Below, piece after piece: positions 38,501 through 53,500 of a stretch of DNA of 64,000 bases; positions within the stretch are counted from its first letter, which is position 1, and every line of letters begins with the position of its first letter. Below the pieces are notes generated by a model. It had not been told where the DNA came from. It searched no databases and was given only the letters and a program-made list of their open reading frames with translations. The DNA is from Zonotrichia leucophrys gambelii (taxonomy: Eukaryota; Chordata; Aves; Passeriformes; Passerellidae). The position numbers were made by a program, and so were the translations under genes. The stretch is from NCBI RefSeq assembly GCF_028769735.1, contig NC_088170.1:48083585-48147584 (forward strand). The letters run 5' to 3'.

Positions 38501-41500
38501 CTGCCCTTCTGTCCTTGCCAGTTGAGCTGGCCAGGGGAACAACTTAAAAATTAGTGCATCTAATTAGACATCAGAAGGTCAACATGGAGTGACAATACCA
38601 ATGCCTCAAGCCCAGGGTGAGCTTCAGTCAGAGCTTTGACATCTGAAAGGTCATCTGCAGACAGTGAAGCTCACAGAAGTGGAAACTTCTGGTTTTCTAC
38701 TCAGAAATGGCTTGGAGTTTTACCTTTGCCGCCTTGTTCAGTTAGCAGATTACAGGTCATGTACCAGACAGCAGTTTATGCAAAGCACTTGAGAAGATGC
38801 AGTGCTATCCGTACTGTGGGCCCTTCAGTTTTGGTGGACAGCTGCACCTGAAGGATGGCAGCCTCAGCCATGCTTTCTTTAGGAGGCAGTTTTCCTTTTC
38901 AGATACCCATTGCAGAAACATATGCTCTAGTAATTAAGGTTGTAGCAGTTTCACTGTTTGCATTGAATTCCCCTTGTTTTCTTGTTGTCTCTTTATTTTG
39001 GGATAAATTCACACTGCATTTTTGAGTGCATTCAGTTGAATATATTGATCTGACTAATGGTACTGTTTGTTTGTGGAGAAGATGGGAGTACAAGCAGCAA
39101 TGAAGGATTGCATGCCCTACCCATAAATTTTGTGACCATGCATTTAATCATGCAAATGAAGAATAAATGTGTCAACAGCAGGTTGTATATAACATTATTC
39201 ATTTGTCCACCTTTGCATTCCCTTCAGTCCTGGGGTCTAGTTGTAGGTATAAGCTGGAGGTTATAGTGGGTTTGTACACAAATAATGTTTCTTGGTTAAT
39301 TGATTCATGATGTTAGTGTTGTCACAGGGAGAATAATTGATGCAGACATTAAAGCTACATTCCTTGAAAATGTTTTAAAAATTATATCTAAGTGAAAATG
39401 CCAGTAGCTGAAATACTCTCAGTTAGGGAATCTTCTTCGATAAATGTCCTTTGGGAGATGAAACTTGTTCCTCATCCAACAAATCAGGTGTGGATTTCTT
39501 TGTACCATAAGGTATTTTTTCCAAGCATTGTTTTTTCATATCTATCACAAAATCATTGAACCTGCACCCTGTAATGTGAATTGAAGTGAATCTGGGAACA
39601 GGGTGCTTCTGGGACTAGTGTTCAGATATGTTCAGATTGTGTCAGACTTACTTCCAAAATTTTTCTGCAAACTTATGTTCCCAAAATATTATTTATCTAA
39701 AAAATCAAAGCTGAATTACCTGCAAAACTACCTTTTCTATATATTTGCAGTATACATAATGACTCTTTCAGAGAAAAGCAGTTCCACTTTCTATACCTGT
39801 ACCTATTTTCCCCCAAACACACGGAAGAATTGGAAGGGAATGTGTACAAACCCAGCTCCAGGTCTGACTTGGATCTCCAGAAAGTATTTTGACCAATAGA
39901 AGTTCAAAGTAAAATCCTTGTGAACATAGATTTGGTATTAAATGTTCAACAGCCGTTTGAATATCCTCATGTTGTAGAGAGGGAATACATTTTTAGCCAT
40001 GTGGTGTCTTGTTTTCACATGGTGTGAAAATTAGTTTAGCTCAGTGGAACACTTGTCTTTAATGCCAGCCAAGAAACCAACCAACTTGAATTTTACAATG
40101 ACATTTTTAGTCCTAAGTAGTGTATATGTGAAATGCTATAGTGGCTCTGTGGCTCAGGAAATCTTGAGTGCTGAATTTGGTGACTGTCTCTTGAGGTCTG
40201 AAGGTGTGGAGAAAGATGATAGCTGAGCCTTCATCTTGTCTTGAAGTACTGTGCTTGCCACTCAAAAAAAAAATATTTCTCGGATTACAGTAAAGTAAAA
40301 ATAATTTAAATTTATAATCCAAATGATTTGGCAAATACTGGTCTGTAACTTTGCAGAAGATAAATCTTTGTGTGCAAAGGGATGTCTGTGCCTCTTAAAC
40401 ACTGGCCAGTTAGAGCTCAATGATGTACGGGTCTGGGGAACTCAAGGATGTGTTTTTCATCTGTGTTTGGGAATAATTAAGGTATAATGTTTGGGAATAA
40501 TAATTGGGAATAATGAGCCCATCTTTCCATCTCTGTGTGGAGCATGAACCAGCTCCCCCTCCATCTGCTAGGGAGAGGAGCAAGCTCAGTCTGCTCCCAA
40601 CTGCTCCTCAGCATGACCCAATATATGGCCTTCCCTGTCCAGCCACCAGACCTGTGTGGCAGTTTTTTGTTTCCCAGTGTTTGCTTTCACTATGAGACCT
40701 GAAAGTTGACCTGTCATAATATTCTTCCATCCAAGTGGCTTTACTTTCTGGCAGGTCTCTCAGTAAACAAATTTTTACTGGGACTGGAAATTATTTCAAG
40801 TGAGAACTAGAAACTCTACATCCAGATATGACAGAAAAAATGAGTTAATGTCTTCTTTTTCTTTTTTTTTAATAGCAAACATGCTGTCATTTATGCACAG
40901 TCAGTGTTCACATAGCTGAGTGGTCACTTAGAGGTGTTTTATTTTTGAGGCTATAGTATTAACTGAGTTCAATATAACTGGTTTGGTCTTCTTAACACTC
41001 GACCTTTCCCAGATGAAACCTTTATTAACACTTCAATTTGGAGTCCTGGCAGTCCAGACAGTGACCTTTATTCCTCTGCTGTCTGACAGGCTTTATCACT
41101 CTGACAGAACCTAATTAAAATAGCAAAAAAAATAATCAGTGAGTGATGTCAGTGAGAGGCAAGAACCAGAGTAAGAGCTTTTACTGGCCAGAGTACATCT
41201 GTAACTAGCAGCTCTTCCCTTCCCTTCTCTTCACTGATGGAGGGAATATTATTTTGCCAGCCGTTATTCATTCTCAATGAGCAGGGATAATCTTTCTTAA
41301 TCCCTTAGAGAGGTTTCTTTGCAAGATGTTCATTTTGAACTTTAAATCACATTTATGTAGAGCCAGATTCTGTCATGCTCTTTCCTGCCAAATAGTAGCT
41401 TCCTCTCTTAAAAATCCAATAGTGAGTAAGGACAAGAATGAAGAGAAGTAAACTTAATGATGGATCTTTAGCTAATGAATCCAATTTTATGAATTTTCAC

Positions 41501-44500
41501 CTGCACTTACTTGTCTTCACGAACAATGACTTAAAATTTTTATTTCATTCTCAAACCCTTTCACTTAACCTGAGAAGATCTGTGGTCTTTTTTTTTTTTT
41601 TTTAATGGAGGAGAAAAGCTTTGCAGTTTTGTTTGTGCTCTTTTTCACAGGTTCAGCTCTTACCAGTGAAACCAGGAGTTTATGGCCATCCCCATGCCAT
41701 TAACATGAAAAACTCAGTGGCCTCTTTCAGCTGCTCTCTCAGTGATCCTGATTCTCACCAGAAATTTATATAATCAGTTAAATAAAACTGCCATTCTTGC
41801 CTGTCATCTTCTAATAATCCTCAGCAAAGTCAATGCTATTCCAGACAGACAAATTTAGAGTCTTGAAGGTCAGAATAGTTCTTCCATTAGCTTATACCAG
41901 ACCATTTCACAAGAAGGAAATTCTCTGTGCTTTGCTTCTCTGTTTACCTGTTAAGGCCTCTTTTCTTAACAGAGTGAAGAAGCTCCAGTGCGTTACCTTT
42001 TTCTCATTTTTTGAAGTTCTTGGTGACTATCTATCCTTCATTTCAATCCTTTTTACTTTTATTTTATCTGTTTGTGCAATTAAGATTTGCTGGTTCTCAT
42101 CCGTTTTGCTGTTTACATCTTGAGAGGTAGGGTTGTTAACTGGCAGAGTTTTCAGATCTGGCTTGTTATTTTCAAATAGAGTAAGGCTGACCTTGAATCA
42201 TATTCTTTACTTGGCATGTTACAGTATTTCTGTTCTCATAAACCCTATCAGAGAGATTGTAAATTTTAGTATTTCCCTGCAAGTTCCTGAGAAGCAGTGG
42301 TAATATCAGCTACCCCAGTTCTTCACTCTCAGGGACCCTTTGTGCTGAATCTACATCACAAAAGCAGTTAAACAACCATAAAGGGCACACAAGGAAGTAA
42401 GGATCTTTTAACACTTCAGTTCTTTAGAGAATCATTCTGACAATAAAAAGTATTGTTTAATCAATTCTGCAGTAAAAAACATGGATGGTTCTTATAGATG
42501 TGACTTAAAAAAGAGATGCAATTATCAGCTTCAGCCGTTTGAATCTATGCAGTTACTGAAACTGAGGGTATCTAAAAACATATTCCTGGTATCTCTCAAT
42601 GGCTTAGTTCATAAAGTAGAGACACTTACATGTGAAAAGATTAGATTATTTTAACTCTATATTTCATTCAGTTTGTCACACAAGATGTATTCCTTAGTTA
42701 TGGTGTTTGATTTGCATGAGCTTTATCTTTCCTATTGTTGCTGTCTTCTCTTCTCTTCTCTTCTCTTCTCTTCTCTTCTCTTCTCTTCTCTTCTCTTCTC
42801 TTCTCTTCTCTTCTCTTCTCTTCTCTTCTCTTCTCTTCTCTTCTCTTCTCTGTTGGCAGCAATTGTGTTCTGAAGTATTAACAATTACAAATCCTGGTGT
42901 CACATACTTGATAATATGGTTGCATATATGTAAGCTTATCTATGTAAGTAGATATGTAACATCTTTAATTTGATGTTGTTGTAGTTTTTCAATGTATTTT
43001 ATGATTTTACCTGAGAGGTGCTGGATTGCATACAACTGAGACACTGGTGGTACACTGGTGAGGATTCTTCCCCAGTACAATAACTCTTTTTCACTTTGAA
43101 GAAGCCTGTTCATTGAAGGAGAGTTATGTGTTCAGATAGCTGGGTTGTTGGATTTGACTAATTACATCCTATACAAGCATGTCTTGAGAAGAACCTGACT
43201 TTGTATCCATTATGAGCTCAGAAATTTCTGAGGTAATCCTAAGCTTTGGGAAAAAACTAAAAGCAAGAGTAACTGAGTAGTTTTAACTTGGTGTTTTCTA
43301 TTTCAATGCATTTTGAACAAGAAACCCTTCTCCATTTTAATAATCTAACCTTTTCATATGTTATTGATTGCAGTTGATGAAGGAGTTTCCCCTGCTCAGC
43401 ATGTTCAACATCCACGAAAACCTGCTAGAGGCTTTGCTGGAACTGCAAGCATATGCAGATGTCCAGGCAGTCTTAGCAAAGTATGATGGTAAGTTCAAAA
43501 CTGTATCTGTATTTTCTCTAGGTGATACACACAGAAGAAATATATTTAAGTCAAACTCGTAATATTTAGGAAACACTGTAATTAAATTGATAGCTGTAAG
43601 CTTCATACATGCCCTTTCACAATCCTTTATCCAAGATTAAATACTGTGCATTTTTTCTGCCAGCCCATGCTGGAATCATTGTACAGGGTGATGGCACTCA
43701 CTAGCAGCTCCCCTGTGCTTTCTTTGTTTTCTTTTGATGTTTAAAGAAATGACTGTTTAGGTTCTGCTGAATTTTTATTGCATGCTATTCAAACCTTTTC
43801 TGAAGAAAATATTATCCCCCATGGACTTACCTGTGATTGTTGACTTAGTAGCATGGAAGAGAACAGTGATTTAACTTCATAGCAGCCTACTGAGTAGCAG
43901 ACTTCATTTCTTATAGGGAAACTTTGGGAAGCTCAGAAGACTAGGTGAACATTTTGTATAATTTTGTTTTGTTTTTCGGTAAACATTGTTTTTATGCAGC
44001 ACTGCAACTCTTTTCATGTTCAAATCACAGCTGCTGGAGCTCTAGATCTTTAAACTTGAAGGCTATTTAAGAAAAACATAAATAAGCAGCTGGTTACAAG
44101 TAACATTAGTGATAATCACTTCTAGCAGTCCAGTCTGGAATGTTTTCAACTCTTTTTGGAGTCAAATCATTCTAAGCAGAGATCAAAATGTCACCCAGGC
44201 CCTTGAATACTGCCATTCAGTAGCAGTAATGACTCTGGAAGAGATCTTGGTTGTACTTAGTCTGATTGAAGACATTGGCAGTTAAAGTGGTAACATCAGA
44301 GTCTTTCTAGTAGCTCCTTGTATTTCAGTAATTCCTGTGACCCTGGGAGAGATGTCTATGTTCTTTATTTTGCCATGTTAAAAAGCAAAAAAGTAGAAAT
44401 ACTGTTTTTTATTCCCCAGGCATCACAGTATGTTGGCACCTTCTAGTCTTCAATGTAGTTATGAGGTAATAGTCCTGGGAAATAGCAGAACTGTGACAGA

Positions 44501-47500
44501 GCAGGGTATTTAGCCTGTGTTCTCAAATCTCAAGACTAAACTCCAGTGCCAGCTCTACTTTGGCATACTGAAAGCACTGATCCATGATTTTAAACAATAC
44601 CATGGTAGCACTTTATGTCATGGAAGTTGATAAAAATTGAAAGTGTGTTTCATTTTCTCAAAAGCATGTGATAGAGTCAGAACAAATGAGACTTTTAAAA
44701 ATAAAGCTCTTACTTTGGCTGTTTGAGCATAGGCAGTTTCAGCTCACACTTTGGTATGGTGTGTGTGTGCACTGGGTTTGCAAAAGGACTCAGCAAACAC
44801 AGGCTTAACCAGCATAACCCTCACAGTTCATGAGTCTCAGAAGGCCTGTCTCAGGGAGTCTCAGCTCATTTTAGAACTCATCAGCTTCATGTGTTGTAAG
44901 ATTTATTGGAATATAAAACACTGAACTCATTTATACTTTCCTATCTGCAGTTTCTGTTGGTCCCACTCCACTACTTTTTTTTGACTAAGACCAAACCTGA
45001 TTTATTGTATTTTGATAACATATGAACAAATTATTTCCTCAAGCAGTCTGCTCCCACCCTGGGCTAAAATGTTGGACCACATCATGTGAAACCTCAGCCT
45101 CTGTAAGCAGATGCACTGCTTTACCAAAAGCCATGTGTTAAATTGTGTTTATATTATGTACCTGGCAACAGAGCTGATGTCCATACTCATTATTCATGGA
45201 AAAAGGGTCTCATTAGTGGAACAGCATGCCCTGTTGCTGAGCTACATCATTATGGTTTCAGAGTTCAGTGTCTGTCAATAGAGTGAGGATGACCTAAATA
45301 CTGTTGAAGTCTGAAAATATTTTTGGCTCTAATTTAACACATATCCATGTTATTTGCAGCAGAAATAGTTATGGCTGGGGGAGTTGGTCTGCTTGTAGTG
45401 ATGCTTGGAGCAACTGATTTATTAATTTCCCTGGGCAGCCAGTTGCTTTGATAGATATTAAGTGATAAGCTGGGCACTGTGTGAAAACTCAGACTTTTCT
45501 GTCAATTTAAAGTCAGGTTTAGACAGAATGGATGCCTCTGTGTTTAATCTTAGTGATGCAATGGTTCCTCTCTAAACCTGTCCTTGCTTTCATTTTTTAA
45601 AGTATAGTATTTTCCAGTGAGACTAAAACCCTTCTGGTTTGCAGGATGAACATTTTGCACAGATTCTTTTCTCACATACCTCTTTACAGAGGAGAAAGGC
45701 CACATCACCATGCCAGAGTCCCAAATGCAGAGTTCACTTGAGACAATATTTTAGAGCAAAGGACACATAGAAAGAAAATGTGGTTTAAATACAAAAGATC
45801 TCATTCTGCTCTATGTTTTGACACTTTTCTATTTGGTAACAGCTTGCTCAAGCAGAATCCTGCTTTAAATTAGTGTTATGTCAAAATGCAGGCCTTTGAA
45901 GAAACACTTTTGTCTTGGTTTGAAAAGACAGGTGTCTGCTAAGGAAGGCAGGAGCTTCCCTTGAAATGGAAAATGTAACCCCCTTCCCTCCAAATTATTA
46001 TAATTTTGAAATTAAGGGGCTCTCAGGCAAAGATATGGGAATAGTAATACCAGTTCTTTAATAGGAAAATTAAAAATACAAATGTAATAGTACAAAAAAA
46101 CACGGACAGAGTCAGAATATGACCTGACACCCTGTGTAGCAGTCTGATGAAATGGTGGCTGCAGTCCTCCTGGAGTGGCGGTTGTGGTTCTGTTGTAGCA
46201 GTGAGCCTGTACCAAACCTCTGAAGGTCTGCTAGGGGTGTGGATGGGCCTGGTCTTCCTCTGGAAATCCAGTGGGAAAAGGCTGTCTCTGGTGTTCCAAA
46301 TTTCAGATTATATCCAGGTAGGAATGCTTGGCTCCCCCCCTGGGTGGAGCCCAAATCTCCCAGTGGGATGATGTCATTTTATCTGTCATGCAGTGACACT
46401 CGGTGGCTCATTAACAGCAGATATTTCCCAGAGAGAGGATTGGTTGTGGAAGAGATAAAGAAAACTGCCCCATTAAGAGAAGATAGCTGCCCCATCTCTA
46501 ACAGAGGGCAATAAAATACACACCTCCAGCTACATCTTGCAACCCAAGACAACTTTAGAAACAAAGACTTCTTTATCTTGGAATACCTATAACTTAGTGA
46601 AATCCTAACAGTTAACACAGAGAAGCGACTTTTCTAAAATGTAGCCAATTCATGGCTACTCTCTTTTCTCTGCCCCGCTCTGTCCAATTTCTTATTGTCC
46701 TTACAGATTATGCATGTAAATTCTATTTATATTGAAGGCAGTCTTTGTGTAGAGAGTTGCAGATTGATGAAGCAATTGCATGCAGCCATCAGTTGCGTTA
46801 GCTCTGGTCTCCAGGGGTTTTATAGATAGTTTCATTACTTGCCATGTTTATATTTGACGTTTTGGAGGTATTCTACCTGGTGGAGCTAACTGGGTAGGTG
46901 TTCTAAGTGCAATGAAGAGTTTTCTTCAGAAAGTGGCAGTATGGAAGAAGCCATTCCCTCATACACAGTGTTTTATACCCCTTTTGTTTCTTTGAAAGAG
47001 GTATCTTAAGAGAAAATTCCTTTTAGTTATGCTTATACCAAAATCTAATCTACCTTCTCAAAGAGACACAAATCAAGACCTCAAGTTTGTGTAACAGTAA
47101 TATTGAGAGAATAGTTTGTCTTTGTTCCTATCACATCTTTTCCAGCTTATGCTTGCAAGAACTGATTTCTTTCCTCCGTATCAAAATCACTTGTCACTTC
47201 AGCTAGGTTTCAGAACAGTTTGTGTCTGTTCATACCATCTGGTTTCTTTTTTTTGCCAAATGATTCTGTGGCATTTTTTGTTTTGCCTATTTGTGCAAAA
47301 GCACAAGAAGTCTAAAGTAATTATACTAGTCTTGCTCTCTTTAACTTTCTTAAGCAGAAATTATTCCTTACTCTCTACAGGCATTTAGGATTGAACTTGG
47401 TCAAGTTAAAGTGGCTGATACTTGCTTGGTCGCTGATATGCTTCTCAGCAAGAGTGGCATATGAAATATTTAAAATCACCAATTTTAAATCTTTCCATAT

Positions 47501-50500
47501 CTGAATAGTGTAAATTTTAGTTGTGGTTATGGCAAAATAAAGGCTACTTGTGGTTTTCCCTCTGTAATATAGGGGCTGTGTTTGATTGGGGTGTTTCCCA
47601 CTACTGAGAAAGAATGCCAAAAGTACAGAGAATCAGAACTAATTTTCATGAGCACCATACATATAGTTGTGCTCCCTCCAGCATGTTTTCTTCTACATTT
47701 TGTAGGAAAATGTGATCAGTATTCTAATGGGACATCAGATCTTTCTGATAGTGGTTTCCCCTGATATTCACCTCATACTTTTCTTTAATGATTTCCATCA
47801 CATTACTCTTGTTTTTAACCATTTGTATCAGCTTAATTCACTTTCTTTCTTATTGTTTGTGTCTTTATACATGACTGCATCTCTCTTCTGTCATCACTGA
47901 TTCCAGCCTGCACATATTTATTTGCTAGAGTGCTTTCAATCTATAAGCAATTCTTCCTATCACCTGTGCAAAATTGGGAATAATTTGTGATTAGTGACTT
48001 ATATTTTTGCATTTATTAAAGACTAAAACAATTGCAACATGCTTGTATCTTCATGTTTAGAGCCTTCTGGTGACCTGGTAGGGAATGTTGCATTATTCCA
48101 TATCCAGATGAATAATTTTTTTGTTTTAGTTTCTATTGATAAGAACACTAGATCCCATGACCTTTTTAGATGATATATGGCATGTTCTGCATATCCACAG
48201 CATCTTTCTATCAGTTCAGTCTCATAAGCAGCTGCTTAAGAAGCAAATGAATTGTAAGAATTCACTTTCCCAGCCCTCCTCATACATGACTGGGGCTTAT
48301 TAAAAGAAAATTCTTTTAAATTAAGTCTAGATTTTTGCATTCTATTTAACAATATGAGCAATAAGAAAGAAGGAGAGTCTTTTCTAGATTGACACATCAG
48401 TTTCTATTAAGCAAAAATGTCCTGATGGATTTGACAACAGAATAGCAGTCACATCTTTCAGCACATTGTGTGAGCTCCCCAAGTAATCACAGGAGGGTGG
48501 GAAACAGTGTATGTGAAGATATTTTGCCAGATGGCTCAGAGAGCTGGACACAGTCATTTATTAAAACTTCGCTTTGGTTCTGACAGAGTACATATCTCCT
48601 AGGGCTAGTTTGGACACAATTCCCTTGCTGAATTCAAGTTGTTACCAGACATAATTGTTTATGCTTCTCTCTAAAATATGAGGGTGAAGTTTTGGAGATT
48701 AGGCCAAAATTATTTTAAAGTATTGTAGTCATAGACCAGCATATAGCAGGACTAAATACTTTTGGTCTAATATGTTGCAAACAAAAAGAAAAACACTTTT
48801 GAAAGCAAGCAGGCATGGACCTGTTAGCGCTGTCTCTGTTGGACTAAATGATGTCCAGAGCTCAATTCCAGCTCCAACCACTCTGTGATTCTGTGATAAA
48901 TATGAACATTTGTATCTATTTCTTCCATTGCTCGGGGTCTGTAAGTATTATCCTCAAACAAGTGCTGCTTGCTCTCTAGCAGCATAGTACTGGAAGAGGC
49001 CTCCTGGGTGAATCAGGGCCCCTGCTGTTGCATTCCCTGCATGATACCGCCCCTTCCATGAGCTCAGCAAGCTCCATCCTAGAATTAATTGGGGTTTTTT
49101 GCCCTGTTGTTTTACCTGGAAATCTCCCTCAAATGTTCATTTCACAGAAACTTTCTTTTAATCTTGAGGCCTAAATTCAATTCTGAACTCTGTTCTTGTG
49201 CAAATGCTGTCCTTTACCTGAGCAACCCTTCTTCTCTCCTGGTGTTCCATGGGGGTCTGCATAGGAAACAGTTGGATCTTCTCTCAGTCTTCATTTAATT
49301 TTGTTTGATACAAAGACAGTCCAACCCTTCTGTTTGCTTTTGTTGTTCTTGACCATGGGTGATCAGATTTGAACACAACGTTCTTTGAGAAATCCCATTT
49401 CTTCTGCAAAAAGGACTCACATGGTGTATCCGAGCCTTAGCTCATCTCACCACATTTCTCTTCCTTGCAGATGCCAGCTGTTCATTTTGAATCATCTTGC
49501 AATCTATGTGCACAGATGTTTCCAGCTCAGGAGCACTTACTGTCTACTAGAAGACAGTGTTTTGTGATACTGTTTTACTATATTTAAAAGGCATTTCTGT
49601 TTACTGGAAATAACTTTTAACTCCTGATGTTAAGGAAAACTTGATATAAAGAGGATTATTGGATGTGTTCAGAAATATTTTCTTTTCCTGTCACTGAAGA
49701 TGTGCTCATGCCTGTGTCTGTAGCTGTCTTCTATTAGTGGAGTAATTAATATATCTGTCATCCAAACTGCTCTGCATGCTGCTGATTTTAATTACTTTAG
49801 TCACTACAATTACATACTCCAGTGAAATTATAGTTGCAATATATTATAGGGAACCCACCAGCAGGATCTGTACGCCTCATACTTAAAGTGCGAGTGCATA
49901 AAAAGATAACAGGATTTAACAGGTAGCCTTTTCAAAGTGCCACAGTCATTCTGGCAATGTTTTCTGTCTCACAGAATAACATTGTGCCTGGTTGCTTGGT
50001 TATTAATAAGTGAAGGATGATGACTGCTGAGATAGGACTTGCTTTTTCTGTGTAATTCCCTTCTGGAGCCCTGTCTTGCAAGGCACATGAGTTCAGTGAA
50101 TAACAAGTGTCTGTTAATCCTGAAGTAGCCAAGTTATCATGGCAATTTCATCTTTCTAATCAAGTTTAATGACAAACCAAGGGACAGATAGTTTCTTAGA
50201 GCAACAGTCAGATTAGCTGCTCCTCACTTCTACAGTGGGCCTGCCTCAGTGCCTTGTGTTTGCTGTGCTGTGTTTTCTGTGTGCTGTAGGCAGTTATCAG
50301 TGTGTACAGAAGAGTTTGCAGAATCCAACCTTTAGTGGGTTTGGTTTGTTGTGGTTTGGTTTTTTTTTTCATGTACCCGTTATCTTTAAATTTCTGATGC
50401 TGGAATATTTCAGTCTCAATATGTGACTGCTGGGTGGATTGCAGAATCACAGAATAAGCTGAGTTGGAGGGGACCCACAAGGGTCACTGAGTTCAGCTCT

Positions 50501-53500
50501 TAGCCCTGCACAGGACATCTCCAAGGATCACAACATGAGATTAAAAATGTGGAAGTCAATTCTCTGTAAAGTGAGAACAAACACATCACTCAAGTCTGTT
50601 AAGCAGCATTTCTCTCTACCTTTGAATGCATTGTGCCAATTTGCTGGTAGAAAACATATATAAATTAACTAATGGGTTAAGTAGGGTTTATGGTCCTGTG
50701 TGTCTCTGGAACAGGATAAAATTGCTAGAGTGTCTGGTGGATGTGTGTTTTGGTACAATATTTTCTTAAGAGATAAAACACCTTATTTTACTGTAGATCT
50801 TTAACTTCAATCAATCTACTGGTTGATTGTTTGCAAGTCATATCCATTATTACTTGAATAGCTGTCTTAACGTGTACAGCTACTACATGCTCATATTAGA
50901 CAGATGCTTCTCAGTGAAAACATGAAGAGTGAAGTAGATAGCCCTCAGTTATTACTTAGATATTTTGTGAACTATGGAAAAATCCAGGTATTCCAAATTA
51001 TCTATATATTTATCTATGGAGTAATGACTTGTTTCATTATGTCTCCATCATGTCACTCTTTGAATTAGTTCTCTAATGATACCAGTTGCTGTTTAAGTAG
51101 CACTTCCAGAGGTCATTAACACACATTTTAAAGCCTGTGTATCAGGTGGAAGTTTAAAAATCCATGTGACATGGCAGCATAAGTCCAAAGATAAGAAAGT
51201 ATTCTGAGTTCATGTACTAATTTTGTGTATGTCATGCTTACTCTAAAGTATCAATCAATCACTTTTCTTCTGCACACTTTTAAGTGTTCAAATATTTAAT
51301 ATTTTCCTTTCTTTTCAACAGATATAAGTTTACCAAAATCAGCAACAATATGCTACACAGCTGCATTGCTCAAAGCCAGAGCTGTCTCTGACAAGTAAGT
51401 GCTTAAGAACCACATTCCAGAAAAATTCCTGATTTAATGCAAGATTTTTCTTAGCTGAGCCCACACCCTAACAATCTGCTGATTTAGCAGGAAAATTAAG
51501 ACCTGCAGTAATTTACTTTATATATAAAAATTAATTAATAATATAAAAATTCTGATAAAATTACTTTATGTGTAAAAATTTTGTAGTGATCAAACATTGC
51601 ACTTGAGATGCTAAGGAAGAAGAAAAGAAGAGAAATTGTGTAAATTCAGTTTTTGTTTCCGTTTTATAAATACTGTCTGGGTGAGCTTTGGCTTCCTAGA
51701 TAGTATGGTGAAGATGCAACTGAAAAGGGTTGTGTGGCTGAACCTCTTCAACTTTGTGTAAACTTGATGCAAAAAGGTAAAAACCAATTGTGAATGCACT
51801 GGTAACAATGTCATTTTACAAGTGCTGTCAGCAGAGTGCTCATCTAATTAAATAGCAGCAGGTGGATTTAGCATTATTATGTCAGGGATTCTGAGAGGTA
51901 GATGATGTTCATGTTTTTAGAGACACAAATATCTGTTCATTCCTTTTATGTTTTTCCCTTGGGTCTCAACCTTCCAAGGTGCTGAGCACATCCGTTTGAT
52001 GCCTGTGGAGTTGGGAGCACTGGCCCACTCTGAAAGGGTGCTCAGCTCCTCGTGAGATGGAGCTCAAACCCCCCCTTGTGCTCTCAGATGCCTGCACACA
52101 AATCTCAGGCAGAGTTGTGTCTGTGCACCTGAGGGTCGGATGCCCCCCTAAAGTTGAAAAGCAAGTGGAGTGGAAAGCCATTTTCTTGACTGACATCCTG
52201 ACAGTTTTTGCTTTTAAAGTGTATGTACACATCAAGTTCTAAGTAATTTTCTTTCATTCTTTTTATCCTGTAGATCGCCAGTACCTACTGCAACATCTTT
52301 CCTCCCTACACAGCGACTCCAGCTTGGGAGGGCAGGGCTAAGGTTGTCACAGCTTTCCCTGTGGTGTCTGCCTGCCAAGTACAGCTCTGGAGTTAGCCGT
52401 GGGGTGTGAGGTGAGAAAGAGATTGCATGGTCTGGTTTTTTATTCACTGGGGCAGATGATTTGCCCACAGTTTGGGCATGCTACCCTCAATGGTGCTGCA
52501 GCCAGTAGACCACCTGCTACTGCTGCTGCATCGTGCTTCCATCTCAACCTGACCCAGGGGCATTGGGTTGGGAACCTTCCTAAAACTTCCCCAAACCTGT
52601 TTTTAATATAAACCCTCCAACAATAATTTGGCATTGGTTTTTTGGGGGTTTTTTGGTCTTGTTATTTTTTCTTTTCTTTTCTTTTTTTTTTCTCCTGCAA
52701 TTTCAGCTTTGAGTATGCCCCTAGCAAGGTACCTAGAGCAAACTTAGGTTAGTGACAGAGAAGGGACTGTTTGAACTGACTTTCTGCCATGATTAGATAC
52801 AAACATGCTTTCCGCTTCTGCTGGGATTTTTATTGGCCTTGATGTAATAGATCACTCAGAGTTTCCACTTGCTATGGAAGTTTGGAGAGCATAGGAAAAT
52901 TACTCAGTTTGGTTACATGGGCCCATGTTCTAGATTCCTTTTCTGACTTACTCTTACTAGCATTTCTGACCTAATGTGTTTGTTTCTTTGCTTTTGTAGA
53001 TTTTCTCCAGAGGCTGCTTCAAGACGAGGGCTGAGCACTGCAGAGATGAATGCAGTAGAAGCTATTCACAGAGCAGTAGAATTTAATCCACATGTGCCAA
53101 AAGTGAGTATTGAGAAAACATTGTTGTAGCTCTGACCCTGCTGAGGATATAACTCCTGATTTTTGTGTTAGAGTAATGAGTGATGTTGTGGAAAAGAGAG
53201 CAAACAATGGAAAGGGGAAAAAGCTGATAGTATGGACAGTTTTTTGGTTTGCAATCTCATAATCAGGACTGTGCAACTTGAAATTTCAACTGATGTGGAT
53301 TTCACCAAATGCTGACCTGGAGGCAGATGATGTGTAAAGATAGATTATTATTCACAAAATAGTCATTAAAGATCTTCTAGTTCAAAGTAGCATATTTTAT
53401 TTGTTTTGATGATTATACGTAAGAAAATGTTTTTGGCATGCTGTACAAAAGAGCCTGTCTTTGGAGTTCGTGGTGTATTTCATATAAGTTGCATTAGTAA

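Larger units (their letters stand above)
31523..43373 (+). other. ST7: ST7 intron 8
   Basis: An 11.85-kb intron, the largest fully contained. It holds a possible decayed coding relic (33861-34272), a 14-bp tandem duplication (36321-36348), a CR1 tail (37402-37502), a 16-nt T tract (41588-41603) and a TTCTC array (42744-42851). The stretches between these show nothing supportable. Confidence 0.86.
43489..51321 (+). other. ST7: ST7 intron 9
   Basis: A 7.8-kb intron containing an LTR-like segment (45911-46620) and three CR1 pieces (48837-48897, 48975-49400, 50442-50535). 43489-45910, 46621-48836 and 50536-51321 show no supportable feature. Confidence 0.86.

Noticed and set aside
42673..42973. 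Frames of Ser/Leu/Phe or Arg/Glu/Lys repeats
   Set aside because: Direct translation of the TTCTC microsatellite.
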